A DNA stretch of 64,000 nucleotides from Amoeboaphelidium protococcarum (taxonomy: Eukaryota > Aphelidiomycota > Aphelidea), in NCBI GenBank assembly GCA_023515745.1, contig JALECJ010000254.1, positions 620,001 to 684,000 of the forward strand, in the 5' to 3' direction. The notes beneath the pieces were generated by a model that did not search any database, was not told where the DNA came from, and saw only the letters and a list, made by a program, of their open reading frames with translations. How positions within the stretch are numbered: the stretch's first letter is position 1; each line of letters begins with the position of its first letter. Made by a program: the position numbers and the translations under genes. Below are positions 25,675 to 37,316 of the stretch, in pieces.

Positions 25675-27027
25675 ATGCTAGATATTAATGAATTCAGAGT
25701 GGAGAAGGGAGGTAATCCGGACAAGATACGCGAATCTCAGCGCAGGCGTAACGCTTAAGTTGAACTGGTCGATCAGGTGATCGCTCTTGATCAGGAGTGG
25801 GTCAAGTTGAAGTTTATACTGGATGAGAAGAACAAGGACTTGAACAAGCTGTAGAAGGAGATTGGGATGCGGATGAAAGCGAAAGAGTCTGCGGATGATC
25901 TGCTCTAGTAGAAGAAGGAGATGGAGAAGGCGCGCGATCAACAGAAGGCCGTTGTGGATGAGAAGGAGCGTGAGCGTGATACTTCCCTCCTGCTAATTGG
26001 TAATCTAGTGCATGACTCTGTGCCTGTGAGTGCAGATGAAAACAACAACGCTGTGGTTAAGGTGCATCCAGAAGGCAAGACACCTGAGAAGAGGGAGAAC
26101 ATTCTGGCGCATGATCAAGTTCTGGAGAGTCTCGCCGGTTATGATAGTGAGCGTGGTTCGCGTATTGCCGGTCATCGTGGATACTATCTGATGAATGATG
26201 GCGTGGACTTGAACTTGGCCCTGATTCAGTATGGTCTATAGTTCCTTCGTAATCGCGGCTTCACCAAGATATCTACTCCGTTTTTTATGAACAAGGACGT
26301 GATGTCCAAGACTGCGCAGTTAAATGAATTCGATGAGACTCTGTACAAGGTCAGTGGTGATACCGATGAAAAGTACTTGATCGCCACCAGCGAGTAGCCT
26401 ATAAGTGCATTCCACATGAATGAGTGCTTCGATAAGCCGGCCGAGTAGTTGCCAATCAAGTACGCCGGCTACTCTACGTGTTTCCGTAAAGAGGCCGGTG
26501 CCCATGGCAAGGATAATTGGGGCTTATTCCGTGTACATCAATTTGAGAAGATTGAACAGTTTGTGCTTACTGAACCGGGTAAGAGCTGGGAGATGTTGGA
26601 GGAGATGATCGGCACTAGTGAAGAGTTTATGAAGAGTCTTGGTTTGCAGTATCGCGTGGTCTCTATTGTGAGTGGCGCACTGAACAATGCAGCTGCGAAG
26701 AAGTATGATCTGGAGGCATGGTTCCCCTATCAGGGTGTGTATCGTGAACTGGTCAGCTGCTCCAACTGTACTGATTTCCAGTCTAGGCGAATGGAGATCC
26801 GCTGTGGTGCCAAGAAGTAGAATAGCCAGGAGAAAAAGTATGTACACTGTCTGAATTCTACGCTCTGTGCCACGGAGAGAACAATGTGTTGTCTGCTGGA
26901 GAACTATCAGACTGAAGATGGTGTCGTAGTGCCTGAGGTGCTCCGTCCGTACATGGGTGGTCGCGACTTTTTACCATTCACTGTCAAGGTGAAGCCTAGA
27001 CGTGAACAGCCTAATGGCTCTACATGA
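25675..27027 (+). CDS. SES1: Cytosolic seryl-tRNA synthetase
   Basis: A single exon encodes 450 residues, the usual size. The enzyme attaches serine to tRNA-Ser in the cytosol. The N-terminal antiparallel coiled coil that grips the tRNA long arm spans about residues 25-110 ([20 protein letters not shown] and onward). The class II core follows, with [17 protein letters not shown], motif 2 ([20 protein letters not shown]) and the motif 3 region ([20 protein letters not shown]). MLDINEFR is the conserved start. No transit peptide is present. In SEQPI the Gln is TAG. Confidence 0.95.
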
Positions 27028-27267
27028 TTATTATTATTATTACCATAATGATTGTGAAACTATTGAAGTTTAATAAAGATTGACTAAAGTGAAACTCTAC
27101 TCTTTATCGGCCTGTCGCATTCAATAAAGAAGGTCCCTTTATAAAACAGTGCTAACAAAAGGTTGTAAAATGACAAATGTATAGCCAATAGATATATATA
27201 TACTATATTCATATGTATTATTAATGTTAAGTTAACACTATGCGATCCAAAGTGATATAATACAAGA

Positions 27268-27789
27268 TCAGTGCAAGCTCGCGTGCAACTCCTTGTCGAA
27301 CAAGTAAAGGCCAAGTCCATCGTTGCCGACACGCTCTAGCTGAGTCAACATGTCAGAAATTTGCTTGATACTCTCCACCTGCTCTTTCAAGAATTCTCCT
27401 TCCAAATAATCACACAGCTGAGGATCTTACTACTCAGCCGCAATACCATGCAGTTTCAGCAAATTAGCATTAACTTCCCTCTCCATCTGCAGTGCCATCT
27501 CCATGGCGTATCTGGCACTCTTCCATTCAGTGGTCGGCTCATCGATAGTCTTCAGCTTCACCACACCGCCTCTCATATTCTGGTACTTGATCAACTTTTC
27601 TGCATGCTCACGCTCCTCCTTACTCTGCTCATAGAAGAATTTCTAAAAGCCAGGCAGAGCGACATTATCCCTACCAAAGTAACTAGCCATGGACAGGTAG
27701 GCGTGACTAGCTTTTAATTCAAAGTTGATCTACGAATTCACTCCATCCTCGGTCTATTGGGCCCAATTCTGACGCGCTAAACTTGCCAT
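27268..27789 (-). CDS. Ferritin, heavy-chain-like
   Basis: This 173-residue protein has the full four-helix ferritin fold. It oxidises Fe2+ and stores iron inside a 24-subunit shell. Ferroxidase-site features are visible: the first-helix Glu in [15 protein letters not shown], the ExxH pair in [10 protein letters not shown], and the third-helix Glu in [13 protein letters not shown]. No signal or transit peptide is present, so it is probably cytosolic. Gln codons include TAG/TAA at AAEQQDPQL. The long + strand ORF opposite is only its shadow. Confidence 0.95.
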
Positions 27790-28413
27790 TATGTACTTTG
27801 CTGGATTAATTGATTAAATTCGAAAATGCCAATAAATTAAAGCTAATTAATAAATCACCAAAGATTATTTTACTCCAAGTAAAGACTTGATCAAACTGGC
27901 AATACACAATGATGATAAGGTGATGTGACACAAAAATTAATGAAGAGTCGCAATGACGACGACGACGATTGACCTTTTAGCGACGCGACGATTTGACCTG
28001 CATTGTGGCTGAGCATTTATCAACCTGTATATCTTGTGTTGTAGGGATGTTTCAACTATAAAATATTTTGTTTAATGGAACAAGATAATGAGTGCATTAT
28101 GATTTTGGTATGGCGAGTCTTTGTCATAAGGCGTTGTGGGTGATATATTTACTTTGGTTGATGTCTCTAACTTGGTTTACTCGTTGAGTGTACGGTTCTT
28201 TTGCTTCTTGTTGAGGGATTTATTAATATTTTCTGTTGGTATATAGTACTTAGATTAAATGTTACATATAAAGCGATTGCTGATAGACCGAGGTCTTTAA
28301 AGTTCTGCGGACTAATTATAGGTAGTACTGTGTAGTAAGGCAATTTCCGATCAAAATTTGTGCAGATCAATTCAAAGTATTCATTTTATTATTTCAACTA
28401 TATTTCAAATTTT
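27790..28413. other. Intergenic region without supported gene
   Basis: About 620 AT-rich bases lie between the ferritin start and the end of the next minus-strand gene. A minus frame is open for about 130 codons but lacks an ATG and a recognisable domain. With only TGA as stop this is expected by chance. A GACGACGACGACG run lies near 27957. Confidence 0.45.
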
Positions 28414-29334
28414 TCAGCTAGAACTAAAGAAAAAGTCCCGAACTTTGACGTGCCAAGGACGATCTTATCTGCGAGCGCGTTGGACCAGAAAGTTAACGTT
28501 ATCTTGCAGAAGCGCCACATTACTATCCAGACGCGTCAAGATGTCCGACACATCTTCCTGGAACATCAGATACAGACGGCCAGCGCTCGCCGCTGCATTG
28601 ACTAAAGGAAGATGCTGCTAGTTTCTTTGGAGCACTGATCTTATAAAGCCCTCGGTACTATTATTATTTCCCGGGCAGATCAGGACCAACTGCGGGCACC
28701 CACTTTCCTACAAGACTAATAGCTGGCCTGCATTGACTTGCACACTATTGTCAAAGATTAAATCTTTTAACACATAGTAGGCGCAGTCCTTTTCCAGCTG
28801 CAGCAATTTCTTCGCAACATCTCTTTCGTCTGTCTACGACGTGATTTCACCAATCAAGCGGTGACCATCCACAGATGTTGTGACTGGCACTTGTTGAAGA
28901 TTCAGACCAACAAAAACGGCACGCAGATCAGCTAAATCAGTAGCAAACTTTTGCGATGGTGTAAAATTTAATGGAAACAAGGAGGCCTAGCCAACTCCAA
29001 TACAGCGAACACTGGAAGAGTGGAGCAGTATCGGCGCATTTACATCCATCACCACAACGTCAATCTCCATTGATTAAAATGTCCAGCTCGCTCTCAAGCC
29101 ATATGTATCCTTTAAAACTTTAAAGCTTGCCTCGCTGACATGACCATAATCTATCCAAAATTGTCTGATAAGTGCACAAAACTATTTGCTCGTACTAGCA
29201 GCCAATTCACGAGACTCCGCCGGGTGATCATGTGGCAGCTGCAGAAGACGTCTAAGGTTGAGCGCACATAATTACTCATACCCTGGGCCAGGTTGATTTT
29301 TTCTTTTTTAGAGATCGCTGATATTCATATTCAT
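28414..29334 (-). CDS. Unrecognised 306-residue protein
   Basis: A single TGA-terminated ORF (MNMNISDLQKRKNQ start) without introns. The middle looks like a mixed alpha/beta domain (MEIDVVVMDVNAPILLHSSS, then LADLRAVFVGLNLQQVPVTT). The C-terminal part has a likely coiled coil (FQEDVSDILTRLDSNVALLQ). I know no family to match. A 210-base stretch (28657-28869) is repeated, diverged, at 38441-38650 inside mobile-element debris. That shows this gene was once partly copied. Nine or so UAR codons are read as Gln. Confidence 0.65.
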
Positions 29335-29705
29335 AGAATGTTTAGTTTTCAAAGAGACGAATGTCAATATAACAAGTCTGCAATGAAGTCTCTAAAGAGA
29401 CCTATTGATACCGAATATAGATCGCTATTTGACTTTGACCAATCAGATGTCAGCCCAATCTGAACAGGGACCAATAGAAAGAAGCAGCAATTTAACATTG
29501 TACTATGGACAAAACTGACTAAATTACTCAGCATTTATGGCTTCTTACTAGGACTTCCCACTGCATTTAGAATGCGAGAGGAGTACTTTAATGAGTTGCG
29601 AATTGCACCGCTCGCTTGTTTACGACCCGCCTCTGTTTCATCCTTACGCGTCAAACTTCTAAAACTTCATAGTAAAACATTGGGAGAAAATCTTCAAAAC
29701 CCGCC
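29335..29705. promoter_or_regulatory. Intergenic region between divergent genes
   Basis: It lies between the start of the 306-residue gene and the coiled-coil gene. A 42-codon + strand ORF (29338-29463) starts three bases from the divergent ATG and has no visible homology; it is not called a gene. ACGCGT occurs at 29646. Confidence 0.4.
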
Positions 29706-30518
29706 ATGGATATCTAATACAATTTGCAGACACTCTTAAGTGAATTACAGTTTAAGAATACCCGTGAGAGAGATGGTCCAATTTTACTTAGTGAGTTATT
29801 GAGACATTTGCTTAGTATTATCAGTCCATAATTGCAAGCTGTGCAATTTCTGGAAATAGAAAGTGTACTGTAATTGCTATAGAATCATCCACTACTTCAA
29901 CTCAGAATAAACTGGTAAAATATACGCTAAGGATAGAGTATAGAAATCTACCAACTTGTTGAGAAGGTCCATAGCTTAGTTTTAGCACCCTCTGACAGTC
30001 AGGTGAACAAAATTCTCAATCATGACAAAGTTTCATCAAGAGATCATTTCACAGAGTTAGTTAACAAGGCCAAGTATTTGTCTTAATAGTTGCAAGTATT
30101 AAATGGAAATATTTAAAAGTAAATTTAAGAGTTTGAACATGTAGAACACGAGATTATTGATGACCTGAAGATTGATGCAAATCAATACATCAAAGAGTTG
30201 AATAAATTTAAAGTTGAAGCTGCACAAGATTTAAAGCAAAAGCAAATGGAAAATAAGGAAGTCATGCATGTCATAAATCAACTAGATGAAGAGAATCGAG
30301 TGGAGAAATTAGCTCTGGAAGGACTGCAGACAGAACTGCGACAACTCCAAATGACGCCGAACGCGTTTCAGCAGCGCACGGAAGAAGCGACGCGACGAAC
30401 AAGAAAGCTCAAGGCTGCCTACTCAGAGACTCACATTCTAATAGATTAGACTTGTCATCTGGGTGAACACGAGACAATGTCACAGCTATTTGGGTCATGG
30501 CAGCGTGCTAGATCATGA
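29706..30518 (+). CDS. Coiled-coil protein, not recognised
   Basis: This 270-residue ORF has a globular helical N-terminal part (residues 1-110) and a long coiled coil at about 115-250, rich in Gln, Glu, Lys and Leu heptads (for example IQEFEHVEHEIIDDLKIDAN). It ends SQLFGSWQRARS then TGA. Such an organisation occurs in kinetochore, augmin-like and cytoskeletal proteins, but no specific family is visible. About 15 UAR codons are decoded as Gln within the coil. Confidence 0.6.
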
Positions 30519-30558
30519 TTACAATAAATCTAAGCTATTGTTGTACAATTGAGTGTAT

Positions 30559-31491
30559 TCATGAGTATATCTACAATCTTTTGTTTCGAGTACCACCGTA
30601 TCCATTGCTAGCAGAAGAGACACTTTGATACAAGTCTTATTCGTTCCATTAAAGCCGCTCTTGTAAAAGATTTGCATCCTCTCCATCATCATCTTCTCCA
30701 TCCGCATCATCGGCCGGCATATCATACTTACTTGTCTGTGATCCGAAAAGTGTTCTTGTATGAAGCAGAGAGTATATAAATGAGAACACGCAAAGAGAGT
30801 TGACCAGACACTACACAGCGATAAATACGTAAATGACTATCCACAATGTATCATCTATGGAATATAGCGCAGACTAACACGTCTACTAGTGCCGAAGTGA
30901 TGGTGGATCATAAGGATTATACTGAGATGGTTTGACACAGACGCGATTATCGTATTCTACAAAGTCAGTGGGTGAAGAGAATCCACAACATTAATGCTAT
31001 TACTAGAATTCCAGTCGATCATCTGAAGTCCATTATTATTTATACAGCTACTCCAACTTGATAGCGAGTACATGTTGAGGCGGCCGTGAATTAATCAAAA
31101 AGCCATTCGCAGTCACAGATACTACGAGAAGCACGCCATAGAGAAGCGTGTAGATTATAGAATACAATTTGGTCAAGAGCATGGAGCGGCCATTACTGCC
31201 ACCAGTATCTTAACTATTACGCGATTTTCGTCTCCAGCAAAATGTATGACACGAAATCAGAGACACCAATACACAATAACATCCAATGGGGAGTACATAT
31301 TCAACAGGAAACATACTGATATGATTAATCAATTGAATAAATATCATTTGAAAGTCAGAATCAGTCCCTCTCACCATTCTTCGATTCTGGTATGAGTAAG
31401 CCACTATGATTAGCACGCCATATGTGGCATTGAGTATTAGAGTGATGGTGAGCGTGACATATATTAAGGCTAATTTCAAAGACTATCGCAT
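30559..31491 (-). CDS. Tetraspanin-like membrane protein
   Basis: This 310-residue protein has four predicted membrane segments: three in the N-terminal half (LALIYVTLTITLILNATYGV and the two following) and one near residue 235 (LWIVIYVFIAVQCLVNSLCV). Between segments 3 and 4 lies a large loop that contains CCG (HQCCGFSSPTDF) and further cysteines, the hallmark of the tetraspanin large extracellular loop. The C-terminal tail is acidic then basic (ADDADGEDDDGEDAN). Tetraspanins organise membrane microdomains. The first two segments are spaced unusually, so this is a divergent member. Confidence 0.72.
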
Positions 31492-32001
31492 TGTATATTT
31501 TAATGATATTTAAACTTCCTATGGATTGTAAATTGCACAAGCTATTGTAATTAAAATAAAGGTGTACGGTGATAAATCCTAGAAAAAAAGTAAAGTCATT
31601 GTTGGCAAGTGACTTCACCCCTTAACAAGTTTCGACGTTTGATCCCGATGACTGTCTTGAAAGTGGTGGAACTTGAGTCAAATGGCCATCCACGTCTTTA
31701 AGTCTCTGTCCTTTACAGACGGTATTTAAAATTTTTATGCAATTAAGATATTATTGGTGAATTATTCTGCACTTGATCAGATCAAGCCAACTTAACTTGC
31801 TACACTGAATCCCATTACTGATGTCTTGACGCGTATCAGAAGTCACAATCTGATTGGTGGCCGGGATATTAACCATTGATCATTGTGTCACGGAAGAGTG
31901 TCTAGTTCACTTCTCTTATTCTTAACTGCTTACTAAAATAATATTATTACTCTTCTGCATAGCTCAGCTAAGTATAGCAATACCATTATTAGTAACTACT
32001 T
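31492..32001. promoter_or_regulatory. Divergent intergenic region, tetraspanin / Mob1-GFOD gene
   Basis: About 510 bases are shared by two divergent genes. It contains ACGCGT at 31829 and is otherwise AT-rich. No gene or RNA gene was seen. Confidence 0.45.
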
Positions 32002-34974
32002 ATGGAGCAATTAAAGAAATTTTTCAAGAGCGATCAGACGTTTAGATCAAAGGCGATTTGGGGAAGGTAAGGTGGAAAGCTGGAGACTCATGGCACAGCA
32101 ATATCAATCAATGCTGCGATGTCTATACGCGATTAGATTCGCTGTCCGCCCGGGGAAGACTTGAATGAATGGCTTGCTGTTAATACAGTGGACTTCTTCA
32201 ATTAAACTAATGTGTTATATGGAAATTTAATCAATCACTGCACGGATGATACGTGTCCTCAGATGAACGCCGGGCCCAAGTACTAATATCTTTGGGCCGA
32301 TGGAGAGCGCGTTATTAAACCTCTTAAATGCTCGGCTCCCCAGTATGTGGAATATCTTATGGACTGGATTTAAGACTTGCTGGATAATCCTAAAATATTC
32401 CCCGTTCACGTCGATTAGCCGTTTGGTCCTCGATTCCTACCGACGGTGAAGAATATATTCAAGAGATTGCTTCGCGTGTACTCACACATATACTATACTC
32501 ACTTCAAGGCTTTGGAATCCATAGGAGCAGAGAAGTATCTGAATGCATCGTTTCGTCATTTTATCTATTTCGCTGAGGAGTATGCGTTGGTAGAAGAGAA
32601 GGAGAAAAAACCACTGGCTATGCTCATTAAAGGCATTAAATAGAAGGAATTTGATAAGAGTGGAAAGGCGGTTGAATCTCATGACGCTGCTGACGGTTAT
32701 TAGGTTTCAGTAATTTCTGAGCCTGTGACAGCTGCAACTTAACTAGATCGGTTGTCTAAAGCATCAGGTGGTAAAGACTCTACCAAGACATTGTCTAAGG
32801 ATAATCTGCTACAGAGTTATTTTATGGATGTTGTTCCGTAATCTACGCCGCAGGCTCAGCGCGTATCTAATTCTGCCACTGACTCTGATTCCAAGTCAAG
32901 TTCATACAGACGTAATGATACAAGTGACGTTCGCTCCTATTCTACTGCCTCTTTGCCACCATCTGAAGCCGCTTCTGTGCATGCTGCAGCCTCGCGTAAT
33001 AACTCTCGCAATGGTTCATCTTTGGCTTACTAGTACGAAATTCACCAAGACGATACGGATAATTTGTCACCGCAGCAAGAGTCTGAATAGTATCATCATG
33101 CTGCTGAGGATCGTCATACTAATGCTCAAGATAATGTTGCTCATGCTAGCCATGAAGCACATTAACCGTAGTAGCAAGTAAACGCCAATAATTTTGCTGA
33201 CTCGATATTTGATATAGTTCCTTCGCCTCCTAGTCCGATAATGTTCTAGCAATCTTAATAGCCAGTGTTCAGTGTCCACGAAGAAAGCCATGAAGATTTG
33301 TAGCAGCCGTTAGAATCTCCGGATACATTGCCGCGAAATGCAGTCAGTTCACCTTTGCATCTATTGTAGGTTAATCAACAATCTTCTGATGTTGCATCGA
33401 GTCCACTAGTATCCCCAGCAGATGGTGCCTCTAATTCTTACTTGCCAGAGGAGGAAGACGATGAAGTGTCGCCTATTGATGTGGATGCTTTCAGAAAAAG
33501 AATTAATCCTTCTACATCAAATGATAAGACTCTGAAATTAATGAATGGTGCTCCGAGACATTCGATGTATTTTGGAACGCTCAGTGTCAACAGATCTAAA
33601 GATGGATTTTGGTCAATATCCAGTGCTGGCGATGTAATTGACGACAAGATGTAGAGCTAGCTGGATGAGTATATGCCTAAAGTTGCTGTTCTTGGAACAT
33701 CGTTTGATTGCGAGCTGGCTATCCAATCGTTCAGAGCATCTGGCTATCTTGTGGACACTATCTGGGGCAATTAGTAGAAAGATGCTGATCTGTATCGGTT
33801 CGCTGAATCTGTTGGTGTTCAGTATGTGGCCAAGTCACTGGATGAGGTTGCAAATGTAAGTAGCCAGTTTAGTATCATATATGTTGGTGCAAATGCGTTT
33901 AGCAAGAAGAATGAATGTTAGCAGTGGATTGACATGTTGAAAAGTTCTACTCAGTGTATTGTATGCTGCTCTCCTCTCAGTCTTCCTTTACCTCATAGGC
34001 GCCAAGTGCTATCTGCCAACGATGTTGACAAGCAGGACATGCTTTTGAGAAATATATCTTAGCATCCGTTGCGCTATCTTCCTGTCATGTAGCGAGCGCA
34101 TGCGGCTATAGTTAAGGAGAGCCTGTGTGGTGATCTGCAATCTGTGCACTTGTCTCTGCGCACCGATTGGATGAGTGATTTGGAGGATTGCTTTGATCCT
34201 GTCGACTCTCTAGCATTTACGAAGCGAATACAGTCCTTTGTGGAATTGACTCAGGCTCATATGATGGATTTACTTCGCTGGATTCTGGGAAATGATCAAG
34301 TTGTGTCTATATACTCGCAAAATGCCACCAATGATACAAGTTCTGGCCATTGGCTAGTGACATTTACCACACAGAATGGTGTAACTGGATCTATTGATTT
34401 GCAGCTGGATTACAGTCATTGTCCAAATAAATTCTGCCTGGATGTATATGGAAGCTAAGGATATCTAAGTGTAAAGGATAACAATGTATCTCTGGAAAGT
34501 GGCGACTCTTAGAGCAGCAGGATACTACTGCAGGACAATTCGCCCGAGTCATCGTGCAGTATGCCTTTGAAAATGTTCTCTTGCGCTAATCTACACATGT
34601 TACGCGCAATGAAATTGTACCTGTTCCAAGCACAGTGCCCAGAAGACGATAGCTTGCTGACACCATCTCAACTGCAGTTTGTCCACGAACTTATGCGAGG
34701 ATCTAGTACTCTTAGTGATGGATTCTAGAATATGCGAGTCATTGAAGCCCTGAGGCGACAAAAGCTGATTGATACGCGTCATATTGTGAATGTGCAAGAT
34801 CTATTAAGAATTAGTCCAAGAGCTTTGAAGATGTTGAAAAATGATGCCAAATAAGGAGGTGGTAACCAAAGCAATAACACTGGTATCGCCAGTCGACAAA
34901 CTAGCCTATTTAGTGACGGTTCAAACTCTAAACCTCCATCTCGCAATAACACTCCGCCGCCATTAAGAATATGA
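32002..34974 (+). CDS. Mob1/phocein domain fused to a GFOD-like (Gfo/Idh/MocA) oxidoreductase domain
   Basis: One uninterrupted frame encodes 990 residues. Residues 1-215 are a complete Mob1-type kinase activator. They include PPGEDLNEWLAVNTVDFFNQ, CTDDTCPQMNAGPKYQYLWA and YSHIYYTHF, so all four zinc ligands (C-x4-C, H-x4-H) are present. Mob proteins bind and activate NDR/LATS kinases in mitotic exit and polarity. Residues 216-550 are a Ser/Gln/Asn/Pro-rich linker. From about residue 556 a Rossmann domain begins (KVAVLGTSFDCELAIQSFRA, then LVDTIWG). It matches animal GFOD1/2 proteins in order and in C-terminal blocks. The classical GxGxxG is modified, so NAD(P) binding is uncertain. No TGA and no intron-like break separates the halves. 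The fusion is unusual; I know of no precedent. Confidence 0.88.
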
Positions 34975-35087
34975 TATCGCAAAGTATGAATGTTTTAATG
35001 ATGATTGTAATAAGTATTATTTTGTAGTTAAATCCTCACTCTCCTTTTTCAGTCTTTACAACGCATTTTGAAAACTTTGACAATATC

Positions 35088-35963
35088 ATGAGCACTTTGT
35101 ACAACATTTATCCTTTGGCCTATTAGGAGCAGTATCTGGAAAAGCAAACGCGTAAAGATGGACGTTAAATAGATGAATATAGAAAGATTTCTATTCTTAA
35201 AGGTAATTATAGAGCCACAAAATATGAATTAAACAATGCGAGTAATAGTGTAGATTAGATATCAATCTGCGATTCTTCATCGTTGATACGTGCTGGAAAG
35301 ACGACCATGATATGCGGATTATAGGTACATGTCTTTAAGCCTTGTATAGAGGAACCAGATCAAGGTCGATTAATAATAAATTATCAAGCGTCCCCAAGTA
35401 TTCAGTATAGGCAAAACTATTCAAAGAATCAAATTAATGATGAACAGGCATCCGTAGCTGTGCAGATTTATGATTAGATTGTGAGAAATGGTGCACTATT
35501 TCTTGAGGATCTATGCATCATAAGCGGGAAATATGCTTTTGCAATTCTATTGGATATAACGTGTTTAAATGCCGGTGGTAGTGAGGTGGATATTGCGTTA
35601 ATTGGCGCGTTATCGTGTTTGTCAAATTTGACTGTTCCCCGTCTCTCTATGAACGACGACGGACTGTTACAGTACTAGTAAAGTGTTGATTAGAACGCCG
35701 CGTAGTATCGACTAGAATTAAAATCTCTGCCAGTATAGAGTACATTTCATCTGGTAGATGGTGGATACGTTCTCGCAGATTCCTTAACTGAAGAACAAGA
35801 CATCTCGCGGTCAAGTGTCACCATTACAGTCGACGCCTTAACCTCCACCGTTCTGTCCATTCACAAAGAGAATCACTTCCCCATGGATTAGTCGAAATTG
35901 AGCCAATGCGTAAGACTTAGTATTAATAGAGCCTAGAATATCCGAAATCAGCTTATTTAGTGA
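35088..35963 (+). CDS. RRP43: RNA exosome core subunit RRP43/EXOSC8
   Basis: This 291-residue RNase PH-fold protein is part of the six-subunit exosome ring that threads RNA to Rrp44 in nucleus and cytoplasm. The N-terminus has YPLAYQEQYLEKQTRKDGRQ (family: P.efy..fl...vRpDGR). SLIRAGKTTMICGLQ follows, then EDLCIISGKYAFAILLDITC and LIGALSCLSNLTVPRL. Catalytic residues of bacterial RNase PH are lacking, as in all eukaryotic ring subunits. EXOSC8/Rrp43 fits better than Rrp45 or Rrp42 because of the short C-terminus. Several UAR codons are Gln. Confidence 0.85.
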
Positions 35964-36028
35964 ACAGCAAGCAACAATAGATAAAATAATAGAAGAACAG
36001 TTTTATATTTTTCACATTGCATTCATTT

Positions 36029-36133
36029 TCAATTGCTCGAATTCACCTCCACATAATGGTAAGCCACAATGAGCACGAATACAGCAGTGCCCAAAAAGTT
36101 TACAAACATTGTCAATTAATCGTCAGTGATCAT
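36029..36133 (-). CDS. OST4: OST4, mini-subunit of oligosaccharyltransferase
   Basis: Only 34 residues: MITDDQLTMFVNFLGTAVFV, then LIVAYHYVEVNSSN and TGA. Yeast and human OST4 are 36-37 residues. They share the MI(S/T)D-x-QL start, one membrane helix and YH(A/Y)V near the end. The protein stabilises the catalytic Stt3 subunit in the ER membrane for N-glycosylation. The single Gln in DDQL is TAA, so under the standard code this gene would be a five-codon fragment. The match is short but spans the whole protein. Confidence 0.85.
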
Positions 36134-36158
36134 CTCGCTTTACTTACTACTATTACGG

Positions 36159-36458
36159 TCAGTATAGACACCACTTAATATTTTATAGACAAGTAAAGTA
36201 AGTCTCTGGAGAACACTGAAAGACGCGCGCGAGAATAAAACTCTGAACGAAGAATGTTCGTGGCGATAAATGTTGATGAAGCCAACTCAATAAGTCTTCA
36301 ATCACGCAAAGAATGGCACTAAATTTGGTTCTGAGTTTAGAGTCAGAGAGATTTATACCCGAAATATAAAGTTTACATAGTAAGGTACACGAATTCTGTG
36401 CTAAATGCTGATTACAAGTCGTAAATTGCGGCAAATTTTCAAAGAGGGGGCGCTACAT
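36159..36458 (-). CDS. Possible small gene, not recognised
   Basis: This 99-residue ORF (MQRPLFENLPQFTTCNQHLA start) ends in TGA 25 bases upstream of OST4 on the same strand. Its frame continues upstream (GGEEAFKCYKTWRSVLYP) to a TGA at 36534, so the true start could be a spliced exon further out. Cysteine and leucine content looks protein-like, but no family was recognised. Confidence 0.3.
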
Positions 36459-36533
36459 TGGATAGAGAACGCTCCTCCATGTCTTATAGCATTTGAAGGC
36501 TTCCTCTCCCCCGTCAAGGAATTTAGAATGATG

Positions 36534-37310
36534 TCATGTAATCCTGGACTAAAACTATATAACTGCTGCATTCATTTCTACTGAGTATTGATAGCCAAAG
36601 ATTGAGAGCTGATGATATCCCTTTGAACAGCACTACTACTATGTAGTCATTTGTACATAGACAGTTAGTTATACGTTGGATTGACGCGTGTTAGAAAGAC
36701 TACAGATATTTGCATTTACAGCGAAGCACAATTGCTTCAGTTAGTTGAATACTAGACATTCTTGAAGACCGTTTAGTTGCTTTGTCTGCATAGTATATAG
36801 AAGAACCTATAAAAAGTACTAACCGCAGCGCGCTGCAGCCTTGTTAATCATTAGCAAGTTAAAGTAAATTGATGCGCTTGGCGGGGATCCTCATTAAAGG
36901 TTCTTGGAATTCTCTAAACGCGCCCATCAGTTTGCAAAGTACCTCAAAACTGTTGAATATGAAGAGTTTAAAAAAAGGCTATTATGAACTATTTTGGCAA
37001 TTGAAATCTTATGAATGTTTGGTTAATTCAGTTCTGCCAAGCATCTATTGATAGAATGGCAGAATAAATATTTTAAGCAGCGTGTCTAATTTGTGCTATT
37101 TAATCGAAAAATCTGCATTTGGCTTACAATGTGGTATGGTTAACCACCAAGATAAGGCGTCCTGATCTCAAACAATAGTAGTGAAATGATATGCTTGTCG
37201 TTGTAGATGGTGACGAAGTTTCTTGGTATGACTGACTTCATTTAAGTGTCAACCATGCCTTGATGGATTGTATGTTATATAGAGTACAGAAAAAGTTAAA
37301 GATTCGGGAT
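36534..37310. other. AT-rich intergenic region before mobile-element debris
   Basis: A 60-codon ATG-to-TGA ORF at 36869-37051 has no recognisable features. ACGCGT lies at 36684. No gene or RNA gene is supported. Confidence 0.4.
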
Positions 37311-37316
37311 TGGTAT

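Noticed and set aside
27361-27717. Plus-strand ORF of 118 codons
   Set aside because: It lies opposite ferritin, whose full conserved sequence is on the minus strand.
28022-28413. Minus frame downstream of the 306-residue gene, open for about 130 codons
   Set aside because: It has no ATG start and no family features; with one stop codon such open frames are expected in AT-rich DNA.
29338-29463. Short ORF starting MFSFQRDECQ beside the divergent ATG
   Set aside because: Its start would lie three bases from the start of the opposite gene, it is 42 codons long, and no homology is seen.
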